Assembly: GCA_902798285.1 (NCBI GenBank)
Contig: CADBVZ010000021.1
Location: forward strand, 1-41,712
Reading direction: 5' to 3'
Length of the DNA stretch: 41,712 nt
Source: an uncultured Prevotella sp.
Lineage (GTDB): Bacteria > Bacteroidota > Bacteroidia > Bacteroidales > Bacteroidaceae
Part shown: in pieces, positions 1-6,879 of the stretch
Layout: each line of letters starts with the position of its first letter
How positions within the stretch are numbered: the stretch's first letter is position 1
Position numbers and translations under genes: made by a program
The notes under the pieces: generated by a model
The model's input: the letters and a program-made list of their open reading frames with translations, nothing else
Databases searched by the model: none
Told to the model about the DNA's origin: nothing

Positions 1-97
1 GACCATCGATGGCAAGAAGCGTACGTACCAGGAGAAGATTCCGATTAGCTCATTCGCTGTAGCTACGGCTGCAGAGCAGCCTGGCACAGGCGAATAA
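1..97 (+). CDS. HU-like DNA-binding protein, C-terminal end (partial)
   Basis: Only the last 31 codons are present, read from base 2 and ending in TAA at 95-97. The visible peptide has a basic stretch (DGKKRTYQEKIP) followed by a flexible Ala/Gly/Glu tail, which fits the end of the HU-like proteins that precede smalltalk genes in Bacteroidales. The assignment rests mainly on the smalltalk gene 143 nt downstream; in these genomes the pair usually sits at the end of a cassette with primase-like genes. The body of the protein is outside the window, so the family call is an inference from context. Confidence 0.45.
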   Translation, partial: TIDGKKRTYQEKIPISSFAVATAAEQPGTGE

Positions 98-98
98 G

Positions 99-212
99 CT
101 AGGGGTTAGAAGTTAGGGGTTAGAGATATGTACCGTAGGTGCAAGAACAACCCCAACATGAAGGGCATGCACGGTATTCTCTAACCACTAACCTCTAACC
201 ACTAACCACTAA
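99..212. repeat. opposed pair of TTAGGGG-type heptamer arrays
   Basis: Four 7-bp units (CTAGGGG, TTAGAAG, TTAGGGG, TTAGAGA) at 99-126 face four units of the complementary type (CTAACCA, CTAACCT, CTAACCA, CTAACCA) at 181-208. The 54-nt spacer itself contains a small inverted repeat (TACCGT/ACGGTA). The arms can pair into a long imperfect hairpin between the HU-like stop codon and the smalltalk start codon. The same layout recurs at 12463-12599. Confidence 0.85.
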
Positions 213-239
213 ATTTTTAACCTTTTAAAAATTATTATC

Positions 240-341
240 ATGTCTAAGAAAGAAACCGCAAAGTTTATCGTGCAGTTGATTGCATCCATCGCTACGGCGA
301 TACTCACTGCACTGGGCGCCACATCATGCGTCGGAGCGTAG
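240..341 (+). CDS. smalltalk family small protein
   Basis: This is a 33-residue reading frame starting at ATG 240 and ending in TAG. It begins MSKKETAKFIVQLIAS and ends in TALGATSCVGA: a short basic N-terminus, one hydrophobic helix (about residues 8-25) and a Cys four residues from the end. That matches the smalltalk family of Bacteroidetes, tiny membrane-type proteins of unknown role normally found just after an HU-like gene and before an N-acetylmuramoyl-L-alanine amidase. The HU-like neighbour is present. The amidase is not: the next reading frame is rnfA on the opposite strand. It is too short for most gene finders. Confidence 0.8.
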   Translation: MSKKETAKFIVQLIASIATAILTALGATSCVGA

Positions 342-422
342 CGGCCTGAAGGGCCGCAAATGACAGGGGACAGGGCCCAGTCAGAGCGATAACCATGACA
401 TAGGGACCTGGCCCCGATGTCA
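341..422. terminator. hairpin cluster between convergent genes
   Basis: GCGGCC (341-346) pairs with GGCCGC (352-357) over a 5-nt loop directly at the smalltalk stop. A second hairpin (TGACATAGGG at 396-405 with CCCGATGTCA at 413-422, one mismatch) lies next to the rnfA stop. There is no T-run, so classical intrinsic termination is uncertain, but the position between convergent transcripts suggests a transcript end or an RNA-stabilising structure for both sides. Confidence 0.5.
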
Positions 423-428
423 TTTAAA

Positions 429-1031
429 TTAATCGAGGCCGAAGAGGATTTTGAGGCCGCCATCGACGCCGGAGAAGCCCATGAAGGCGAGGCTGAGGAG
501 GCCGGCAGAGAGCATCACGATAGCCATGCCCTGCATGCCCTTGGGGATCTTGACGAGCTCGAGCTGCTCGCGCATGCCGGCAAACACGGTGAGGGCGAGG
601 CCGAAACCAATGGCGGTGGAGAAGGCATAGACCACGGACTGCAGCAGATTAAAATCCTTCTGAATGCAGAGGATGGCCACACCAAGCACAGCACAGTTGG
701 TGGTGATCAAGGGCAGGAAAATGCCCAGGGCCTGATAGAGCGCAGGCGACACCTTCTTGAGCACAATCTCGACGAGCTGCACCAGTGAGGCGATGACGAG
801 GATGAACGCGATGGTCTGCAGATACTGCAGGCCGAAGGCATCGAGCACATATTTCTGTACCAGCCAGGTAACGATGGTGGCGAGGGTGAGCACAAAGGCT
901 ACTGCGGCCGACATACCGAGCGAGGTATCGATCTTCTTGGATACGCCAAGGAACGGACAAATGCCGAGGAACTGTGACAACACGATGTTGTTCACGAAAA
1001 TGGCGCTGATGAAAATTAAAATGTATTCCAT
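429..1031 (-). CDS. rnfA: Rnf electron transport complex subunit RnfA
   Basis: A 200-residue inner-membrane protein with about six hydrophobic helices. RnfA and RnfE are homologous inverted halves of the membrane core of Rnf, which couples electron flow between reduced ferredoxin and NAD+ to export of Na+ or H+. Conserved cysteines in LGICPFLG (C25) and TTNCAVLG (C113) correspond to those that, with the matching pair in RnfE, hold an intramembrane [2Fe-2S] cluster in structures of Rnf/Nqr relatives. It is the last gene of the operon, 26 nt after rnfE. The junction carries CATTGAA-type heptamers that overlap the rnfE stop codon. Length and motifs are normal. Confidence 0.96.
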   Translation of the reverse strand: MEYILIFISAIFVNNIVLSQFLGICPFLGVSKKIDTSLGMSAAVAFVLTLATIVTWLVQKYVLDAFGLQYLQTIAFILVIASLVQLVEIVLKKVSPALYQALGIFLPLITTNCAVLGVAILCIQKDFNLLQSVVYAFSTAIGFGLALTVFAGMREQLELVKIPKGMQGMAIVMLSAGLLSLAFMGFSGVDGGLKILFGLD

Positions 1032-1042
1032 ATATTCATTTT

Positions 1043-1060
1043 ATTGAACATTGAACATTA
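1043..1060. repeat. ATTGAAC heptamers at the rnfE/rnfA junction
   Basis: Two units of ATTGAAC and a degenerate third (ATTAATT) run into the complement of the rnfE stop codon (1058-1060). It is a short member of the CATTGAA family seen at 3295-3329 and 3990-4038. Confidence 0.7.
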
Positions 1061-1639
1061 ATTCCTAATTTTGTTCACGATGGCGATGAGGAAGCCCAGG
1101 GTGATGAAGGCTCCTGGAGGCAGCACGAAGAGCAGGATGTTGTAAGTCTCGGGCAGCAGCGTGAAGCCGAAGATGGAGCCTGAGCCCAACAGCTCGCGAC
1201 AGATGCCGAGGAGCGTCAATCCGAGCGTGAAGCCAAGACCGATACCGATGCCATCGAACAGCGAGGCTACGGGCGAGTTCTTGGAGGCAAAGCCTTCAGC
1301 ACGACCCAGGATGATACAGTTGACCACAATCAGGGGGATAAACAGGCCCAGCGAGGCGTCGACATCGGGCAGATAGGCCTTGATGACCATCTGCAGGATG
1401 GTAACGAAGGCGGCAATCACCACGATGAACACGGGGATGCGCACCTTATCGGGCGTAACGCTCTTAAGACACGAGATAACGACATTGGTGCAGATGAGCA
1501 CAGCCATCGTGGCAAGGCCCATCGACATGCCGTTGAGGGCACTGGTGGTTGTGGCCAGCGTGGGACACATACCGAGCATCAGGACGAACGTGGGGTTCTC
1601 CTTGATGATGCCGTTCTTAATGATTCCAATATAACTCAT
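1058..1639 (-). CDS. rnfE: Rnf electron transport complex subunit RnfE
   Basis: A 193-residue polytopic membrane protein, the partner half of RnfA. LGMCPTLATT (C25) and VVNCIILGRAE (C107) carry the two cysteines expected to share the membrane [2Fe-2S] cluster with RnfA. The N-terminal region NGIIKENPTFVLMLG is characteristic of RnfE/NqrD. It lies 13 nt downstream of rnfG and 26 nt upstream of rnfA, in the usual B-C-D-G-E-A order. Nothing is missing or truncated. Confidence 0.96.
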   Translation of the reverse strand: MSYIGIIKNGIIKENPTFVLMLGMCPTLATTTSALNGMSMGLATMAVLICTNVVISCLKSVTPDKVRIPVFIVVIAAFVTILQMVIKAYLPDVDASLGLFIPLIVVNCIILGRAEGFASKNSPVASLFDGIGIGLGFTLGLTLLGICRELLGSGSIFGFTLLPETYNILLFVLPPGAFITLGFLIAIVNKIRN

Positions 1640-1652
1640 AATTCTTTATTGT

Positions 1653-2282
1653 CTACTTGTCTCCATTATTTTTGGTAGTTGCACCGGTTTCGCCATCGGT
1701 GGGCGTGGCCTTGTAGGCGGTGTAAGCGTTGTTGACTGCGAGGAGGAAGGCACGGCTGGTGATGGTAGAGGCCGTAATGGCATCCACCTGGCCGCCATCC
1801 TTCGAAACGGTGAGAGGTTCTGCTGGCGACTTACCGATGATGTCGCCCTTCTCGCCCTTCTGGAACCACTTGTCGGCCTTGGCACCAAGTCCTGGTGTCT
1901 CAGCATGTTCCAGCAGCGTGTAACCCAAGATATTGCCCTCGGCATCGAAGCCTACGAGCACTTTCAGATCGCCACCGAAACCACCCGTGGTGCTCTCAAC
2001 GGCTGCTCCGAGGTCGTGGCCCTGGGCATCCTGTGTCTGATAAATCACATAGGTCATTTCCTTGCCCTTGGCATCGTTCTGCTTAACGGTGTCGGTCTTG
2101 GCCACCTTGAGGTCGGCCACACACATCACGGTCTTGATACCATCGGCCAGGGCCTTGGATTTCTGAGCAGCGATAGGTCCTTCGGTGAGGTGGTTCACAT
2201 AAGCGAGGATACCACCCATGATAACGGCTACTGATGTGAGCACCAGCACCATATTCAGTAATGTAGATTCAAGCTTCTTCAT
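1653..2282 (-). CDS. rnfG: Rnf electron transport complex subunit RnfG (FMN-binding)
   Basis: A 209-residue protein with one N-terminal transmembrane helix (about residues 10-29) and a periplasmic FMN-binding domain. Flavin is attached to a Thr in the usual SGAT-type motif; here the corresponding segment reads DAITASTITSRA, which makes T173 the likely acceptor, with the usual Gly replaced. The gene could be read from a Met 13 codons upstream, but that would overlap rnfD. The ATG at 2282 is preferred because GGAGG stands about 8-12 nt before it and MKKLESTLLN is a normal RnfG start. It passes electrons between RnfD and the membrane core. Confidence 0.94.
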   Translation of the reverse strand: MKKLESTLLNMVLVLTSVAVIMGGILAYVNHLTEGPIAAQKSKALADGIKTVMCVADLKVAKTDTVKQNDAKGKEMTYVIYQTQDAQGHDLGAAVESTTGGFGGDLKVLVGFDAEGNILGYTLLEHAETPGLGAKADKWFQKGEKGDIIGKSPAEPLTVSKDGGQVDAITASTITSRAFLLAVNNAYTAYKATPTDGETGATTKNNGDK

Positions 2283-2298
2283 ATGTATGGTTCCTCCA

Positions 2299-3297
2299 TT
2301 AATTCTTAGCAGGCACTTCACCGAAGCGCTTGGGTTTCACATAATTATTGATGAGCGGCGTGAACGCATTCATGATGAGAATGGCGAACGACATGCCCTC
2401 AGGATAAGAGCCCCAGTTACGGATGATGATGGTGAGCAATCCGATAGCAACACCATAGATGATCTGACCCTTGGGCGTCATGGGCGAGGTGACGTAATCG
2501 GTAGCCATGAAGATGGCACCCAGCATCAGACCACCGGAGAGGATGACCGAAAGGGGATCGGCATAGGCAGGATCAGCCAGATGCATCAGTCCGGCAAAGA
2601 CGAACACAGTGCCGATGATGCTGACAGGGATGTGCCAGGTGATAATCTTGCGCCACAGCATATAAGCAAGGCCAAGGAGCAGGGCGATGGCACAGATCTC
2701 GCCCAGCGCACCAGCGCCGTCGGGATGATTGCCCAGGAAGAGGTCGAGCGATGAGGGCAGACTATCGAGCACTGAGGCATCGCCTGTCTTAATGGCCTCC
2801 TTCATGATGGAAAGCGGCGTGGCGCCTGTCTCGGCATCGACATAGCTGGCCCACTGGCCTACCTTGGGCCATGTGGTCATCTGAGCAGGGAAGGCCACGA
2901 GCAGAGCGCAACGGCCTACGAGCGCAGGATTGAAGATGTTATGACCCAGACCGCCGAACGTCATCTTGGCCACACCGATGGCGAAAAGCGCACCGATGAG
3001 GATGATCCAGATGGGGAGATTGGACGGCAGGTTCATGCCGAGCAGCAGACCAGTGAGGGCGGCTGAGCCGTCGAGAATGGTATTGCGCTCGTTCTTAAGC
3101 ATGTATTTATTGATGGCCCACTCGAAGAAGACGCAGGCTGCCACACTCGTCAAGCATACGATGACGGAACCCAGGCCGAAGAAATAGAACGACGTGAGCA
3201 GCGCTGGCATAAGGGCGATAATGACGCCGTACATGTTGCGCTCCACAGTGTCAGTGCCGTGGGCGTGGGGCGAAAGTGAAACAATTAATTTACTCAT
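2299..3297 (-). CDS. rnfD: Rnf electron transport complex subunit RnfD (covalent FMN)
   Basis: A 332-residue integral membrane subunit of the NqrB/RnfD family, rich in hydrophobic helices. The family binds FMN covalently through a Thr; the motif is present as ETGATPLS, making T160 the acceptor. The N-terminal SPHAHGTDTVERNMYGV and the GGLGHNIFNPALVGR segment are typical of RnfD. The start codon at 3295-3297 is itself the first CAT of a CATTGAA heptamer array that fills the gap to rnfC, and no Shine-Dalgarno site is seen there. It is followed 16 nt later by rnfG. Confidence 0.96.
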   Translation of the reverse strand: MSKLIVSLSPHAHGTDTVERNMYGVIIALMPALLTSFYFFGLGSVIVCLTSVAACVFFEWAINKYMLKNERNTILDGSAALTGLLLGMNLPSNLPIWIILIGALFAIGVAKMTFGGLGHNIFNPALVGRCALLVAFPAQMTTWPKVGQWASYVDAETGATPLSIMKEAIKTGDASVLDSLPSSLDLFLGNHPDGAGALGEICAIALLLGLAYMLWRKIITWHIPVSIIGTVFVFAGLMHLADPAYADPLSVILSGGLMLGAIFMATDYVTSPMTPKGQIIYGVAIGLLTIIIRNWGSYPEGMSFAILIMNAFTPLINNYVKPKRFGEVPAKN

Positions 3298-3329
3298 TGA
3301 TCATTGAACATTGAACATTGAACATTATT
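3295..3329. repeat. CATTGAA heptamer array filling the rnfC/rnfD junction
   Basis: Five consecutive 7-bp units (CATTGAT, CATTGAA three times, CATTATT) run from the complement of the rnfD ATG through the rnfC stop codon (3325-3327). The whole 27-nt intergenic space is repeat, so initiation at rnfD takes place inside the array. Confidence 0.85.
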
Positions 3330-4719
3330 TCTTAGCAGCTCTGCTGCGAATAATTCCCATGACGGTGGATTTGCCCTGGCGGATGTTGTCGAGCAGGGGA
3401 CGATGGGCAGGACACGTGAACTGGCACGAGCCACACTCGATACAGCTCACAATCTCCTCGCCTTCGCAACGCTCCCAATTCTTCAACTCAGAGAGTTTGG
3501 CCAGCAGATAAGGCTCCAGGCCCATGGGACAAGCCGATACGCACTTGGCGCAACGGATGCACTCCTGGGGCTCCTTGCGACGAGCCTCATCATCGGAGAT
3601 AATCGTCACAGAGTTGGTTCCCTTGCAGATAGGCACCTCAGTAGAGGTGAGGGCCTTACCCATCATAGGTCCACCAGCCAACAGTTTATTGTCGCCCTCG
3701 GGCATGCCACCACAGGCGTCAATGAGATCCTGCATAGGTGTACCCATGCGCACGAGGAAGTTGCCCGGATTAGCCAGGCGCTTACCAGTAACTGTGGTAT
3801 AGCGCTGGAAGAGGGGCTTGCGCTTCATCACGGCCTCATAAACGGCGAAGGCTGTACCTACGTTCTGCACGATGGCACCCACATTCACAGGGATAGCGGG
3901 TGGCGCAGGCACCTGGCGACGGATCACAGCATCGACGAGCTGTTTCTCACCTCCCTGCGGATAACGCTGCTGAAGGGGAACTACTTCAACATTGAACATT
4001 GAACATTGACCATTGACCATTGAAGATTGACCATTGAATTTCTCAGCGCACTTCTTGGTGAGCAGCTCAATGGCAGCAGGCTTGTTGGTCTCGATGCCGA
4101 TATAACCCTTAGTGACCTTGGCGCCCTTCATCAGGAGCTCGAGGCCTACGAGGATCTCGTCGGCATGCTCCATCATCAGGCGATAGTCGGCTGTGATATA
4201 GGGCTCGCACTCTACGGCGTTGATGATGACACACTCGGCCTTAGCCGTGGGTGGAGGGGTGAGTTTGATAAACGTGGGGAAACAGGCGCCACCCATACCA
4301 ACGACACCTGCGTCCTTGATACGATTGACGATTTCCTCGGGGGTGAGCTCAGGATGATTCTCAACGAGCTCGAGCTTATCAGAGCGATCAATCTTATCTT
4401 CCCACTCATCGCCATTCACCGTAATATAGATAGCGGGCTTGCGATAGCCTGTGGCATCGATAGCGGTATCGATCTTGGCCACTGTACCACTGACTGACGA
4501 GAAGATGGGGGCTGAAACAAATCCACCAGCCTCGGCAATCAGGGTGCCCACCTTTACACAGTCGCCCTTCTTGACAACGGGTTTGGCAGGAGCACCAATG
4601 TGCTGGCTCAGGGGGAAGATGGCCTGCTTGGGCAGGGCTGCCACCTGGGTCTTGGCCTCGTGGGTCAATTTATTCTCTTCGGGGTGGATTCCACCAATTC
4701 TAAATGTTCTTGCATTCAT
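3325..4719 (-). CDS. rnfC: Rnf electron transport complex subunit RnfC
   Basis: The 464-residue cytoplasmic subunit that contacts NAD(H). It has an N-terminal RnfC barrel domain, a flavin/NADH-binding loop GVVGMGGACFPTF (138-150), a middle SLBB-like region (about 275-330) and two [4Fe-4S] motifs, CIRCAKCVSACP (C387, C390, C393, C397) and CIECGSCQFTCP (C426, C429, C432, C436). Residues 228-244 are encoded by a 7-unit CATTGAA heptamer array and look like an in-frame expansion of a surface loop. An AAGGAGG Shine-Dalgarno site stands 8-14 nt upstream of the ATG. It lies 18 nt after rnfB. Confidence 0.95.
   Translation of the reverse strand: MNARTFRIGGIHPEENKLTHEAKTQVAALPKQAIFPLSQHIGAPAKPVVKKGDCVKVGTLIAEAGGFVSAPIFSSVSGTVAKIDTAIDATGYRKPAIYITVNGDEWEDKIDRSDKLELVENHPELTPEEIVNRIKDAGVVGMGGACFPTFIKLTPPPTAKAECVIINAVECEPYITADYRLMMEHADEILVGLELLMKGAKVTKGYIGIETNKPAAIELLTKKCAEKFNGQSSMVNGQCSMFNVEVVPLQQRYPQGGEKQLVDAVIRRQVPAPPAIPVNVGAIVQNVGTAFAVYEAVMKRKPLFQRYTTVTGKRLANPGNFLVRMGTPMQDLIDACGGMPEGDNKLLAGGPMMGKALTSTEVPICKGTNSVTIISDDEARRKEPQECIRCAKCVSACPMGLEPYLLAKLSELKNWERCEGEEIVSCIECGSCQFTCPAHRPLLDNIRQGKSTVMGIIRSRAAKK
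3990..4038. repeat. CATTGAA heptamer array inside rnfC
   Basis: Seven uninterrupted 7-bp units: CATTGAA, CATTGAA, CATTGAC, CATTGAC, CATTGAA, GATTGAC, CATTGAA. Read on the minus strand in the rnfC frame they encode residues 228-244 (FNGQSSMVNGQCSMFNV). At 49 nt the array is not a multiple of three, so part of it must replace or match the original sequence for the frame to stay open. Confidence 0.9.
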
Positions 4720-4737
4720 TGTGATATCCTCCTTACA

Positions 4738-5814
4738 TTATTTGATGGAAATACTAGAATCTGTATCAAGCATAGCACCACGCTTGGGAGCAGGCTTCTT
4801 GGGCTTGGGGGCCTCAACGGGCTTCTCCTCAGGCTTGGGAGCCTCAACGGGCTTGGGGGCCTCGACTGGCTTCTCAACGGGCTTCTCCTCAGGCTTTGGA
4901 GCCTCAACGGGCTTCTCTGCAGGCTTGGGGGCTTCTGCAGGTTTCTCTACTGGCTTCGGAGCCTCTTTGGGCTTGGGAGTTGGCGGAGGCGTGGGGAAGT
5001 TCACATCGAGAATGGCCTTCTTAGGACAAACAGTGACACACTTGCGACACAGACGGCACTTCTCGAAATCGATGTAAGCCAGATTGTTCTCGACCGTGAT
5101 GGCGCCAAACGGACACTCCTTCTCGCACTTGCCACAGCCGATACAGCTAACGGCACAAGCCTTCATGGCCACAGGACCCTTGTCCTTATTGACACAAGAG
5201 ACAAACACTCTCCTACCCTTCGGACCCTTCTTGCGGAGTTCGATGATGTTACGCGGACAAGCCTTGACACAAGCGCCACAAGAGGTACACTTCTCCTCGT
5301 CGACAACGGGAATACCAGTGGCAGGATCAATACTGATGGCGCCAAACTGACAGGCTGCTACACAATCGCCACAACCCAGGCAGCCGAAGCCGCAAGCCGT
5401 CTCACCAGCACCACAGGCATGCATGGCTGCACAAGTGCGAAGACCAGCATACTCGGCAATCTTTGCGCGATGCTCGCAAGTACCATTGCAACGCACCACA
5501 GCTACCATCGGCTCGGAATTGGCTATCGCCATACCAAGCAGATCGGCCACCTTCGTCATTACCTCTGAGCCACCTACAGGACAAGAGAGTCCGTCGAGAC
5601 TGCCGGCATCGGCACCCTTCACCAGGGCATCGGCCATACCACTACAGCCTGGGAATCCGCATCCACCACAATTGGCTCCTGGCAGCACCTCGGCCACCTG
5701 AGCAATACGGGGATCCTCGTAGACAGCAAACTTCTTGGAGGCAACAAACAGCACGACGGCTGCTATCAGTCCGATGGCTCCTAAGACAATTACTGCAATC
5801 AAGATGAAATTCAT
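4738..5814 (-). CDS. rnfB: Rnf electron transport complex subunit RnfB with long Pro/Lys/Glu tail
   Basis: A 358-residue polyferredoxin that feeds electrons from ferredoxin into Rnf. Residues 1-25 form a membrane anchor. C49, C52, C57 and C78 form the Fe-S domain (ANCGGCGFPGCSG). Four CxxCxxCxxxC clusters follow around 145-155, 176-186, 224-234 and 253-263. Residues 273-346 form a tail of repeated EAPKPVEKP-like units not needed for the Fe-S core, ending in a short non-repetitive segment. Typical RnfB proteins are shorter or end with little extension. It starts the rnf set proper, 29 nt after the rseC-like gene. Confidence 0.95.
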   Translation of the reverse strand: MNFILIAVIVLGAIGLIAAVVLFVASKKFAVYEDPRIAQVAEVLPGANCGGCGFPGCSGMADALVKGADAGSLDGLSCPVGGSEVMTKVADLLGMAIANSEPMVAVVRCNGTCEHRAKIAEYAGLRTCAAMHACGAGETACGFGCLGCGDCVAACQFGAISIDPATGIPVVDEEKCTSCGACVKACPRNIIELRKKGPKGRRVFVSCVNKDKGPVAMKACAVSCIGCGKCEKECPFGAITVENNLAYIDFEKCRLCRKCVTVCPKKAILDVNFPTPPPTPKPKEAPKPVEKPAEAPKPAEKPVEAPKPEEKPVEKPVEAPKPVEAPKPEEKPVEAPKPKKPAPKRGAMLDTDSSISIK

Positions 5815-5843
5815 AAATGCTTTGTTTTTATTTGTTATTTGTT

Positions 5844-6254
5844 CTATTCTAATGTGAAGGCCAACTGCTGGCGCACACTACCACGAAAGCACCAAAGCAA
5901 CAGATAGTAAGGCACTAGCGAGGCTAGAGCCGAGAGCGCAGCAACTCCCTCATTCCCAGAGAGTTTCAACGTAACGATTAAGACAAGGATTAAGAGCAGG
6001 AAGGGTACGCCGAAACCTAAAAGCAGGGCTTTGTTGGCTACCTGCTTGGAGGCCGAAACCATCACCTCCTGACCTATTTTGTAAGCATGAGCATTGTTGC
6101 AAAACACCTCGACAATCTTCTCCTTAGCCTCGGATGCGTTGCAATGGGAAGCCACCTTGCAGGCTGCACAAGCCGATGTCTGGAGAATGCGAACCTTGAC
6201 GCATCCCTCTGCTATCGAATCGATAATTCCTGAATGACTTATTTTAGTACCCAT
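5844..6254 (-). CDS. rseC: RseC/MucC-like SoxR-reducing system protein
   Basis: A 136-residue protein with a cytoplasmic N-terminal part carrying the Cys-rich motif CAACKVASHC and two transmembrane helices (about 76-98 and 103-120). This is the RseC/MucC family, in which the cysteines may form a metal or redox site. In E. coli, RseC works with the Rsx (Rnf) complex in reducing SoxR, and in Bacteroidetes the gene commonly opens the rnf operon, as here. A -7 type box (TACCTTTG, complement of 6303-6310) lies about 50 nt upstream, so transcription of the rnf operon probably starts there. Confidence 0.88.
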   Translation of the reverse strand: MGTKISHSGIIDSIAEGCVKVRILQTSACAACKVASHCNASEAKEKIVEVFCNNAHAYKIGQEVMVSASKQVANKALLLGFGVPFLLLILVLIVTLKLSGNEGVAALSALASLVPYYLLLWCFRGSVRQQLAFTLE

Positions 6255-6302
6255 GAGCTCAATATAGTAGTTGCCTGAATTGTAATCTCTGCTTTACAAA
6301 TG

Positions 6303-6310
6303 CAAAGGTA
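6303..6310 (-). promoter_or_regulatory. -7 box for the rseC-rnf operon
   Basis: The complement reads TACCTTTG, a match to the Bacteroidetes -7 element TAnnTTTG, 49 nt before the rseC start. No good TTTG is found 19-21 nt further upstream, so the -33 element is weak. Confidence 0.5.
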
Positions 6311-6371
6311 CAATAAAAATGGGAATTTAGGATTAAGAATTAAGAAATATTTCAAAAAAAGGTCGTAATCG

Positions 6372-6402
6372 TTTGCAGTTACATAGGTTTTTTATATCTT
6401 TG
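6372..6402 (+). promoter_or_regulatory. Bacteroidetes-type promoter
   Basis: TTTG at 6372-6375, a 19-nt spacer, then TATCTTTG at 6395-6402. This is a full match to the -33/-7 consensus and lies about 25 nt before the ATG at 6427. Confidence 0.85.
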
Positions 6403-6426
6403 CAGCGGATTTATAATAAATGAATA

Positions 6427-6867
6427 ATGAAACCCAGCGAACAAACCATCCAGCAGATTGAGCGTGCCCTCAGAAAGATAGCCGCTAAGTTCCCTCCCGA
6501 AAAGGAGGCCGAAATCATGACCGATATCCATATCCGCGTGTCGCAGGATACGGGTGAGATCAGGGCCTACAACGATGACGAGGAGGAACTGGATCGCTGT
6601 GTGGTGGAGGAATGGATTAACAATCCCGATGAGAACTTCTATCAGGAGATTCCCCCTATTCTCAGAAAGTGTATCGAGAAATTGAAGGATACAGTGGAGG
6701 GCATGTCGATCCTGAAGCCTTTCTCGCTGGTGCTCGAGGACGACGACAAGGAATCGGTGGCAGAGCTCTATCTCGTGGATGACGAGACAGTGATCATCGA
6801 TCCCGACCTGATGGAAGGACTCGAGGATGATTTGAATAGCTTCCTTGAAAATTTACTCAAGGAGTAA
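6427..6867 (+). CDS. conserved hypothetical acidic protein
   Basis: A 146-residue soluble protein of a family I do not recognise. It has no signal peptide or membrane segment. It is strongly acidic, with runs such as NDDEEELD and LEDDDKE and an acidic, helical C-terminus (MEGLEDDLNSFLENLLKE). The first 30 residues are basic and helical. It is a single-gene transcript: a full promoter lies just upstream and a long hairpin covers its stop codon. The charge pattern would suit a small binding or adaptor protein, but nothing in the sequence fixes a function. Confidence 0.85.
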   Translation: MKPSEQTIQQIERALRKIAAKFPPEKEAEIMTDIHIRVSQDTGEIRAYNDDEEELDRCVVEEWINNPDENFYQEIPPILRKCIEKLKDTVEGMSILKPFSLVLEDDDKESVAELYLVDDETVIIDPDLMEGLEDDLNSFLENLLKE

Positions 6868-6876
6868 ATTTTCAAG
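6844..6876. terminator. bidirectional hairpin between convergent genes
   Basis: A perfect 15-bp stem (6844-6858 with 6862-6876) and a 3-nt loop. It includes the last codons and the stop of the upstream gene and ends 4 nt before the stop of the convergent lipoprotein gene. The A/T-rich flanks allow it to act in both directions. Confidence 0.75.
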
Positions 6877-6879
6877 AAA

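Noticed and set aside
99-215. CRISPR array or telomere
   Set aside because: The repeats are contiguous 7-bp units without spacers, and the window continues on both sides with ordinary genes.
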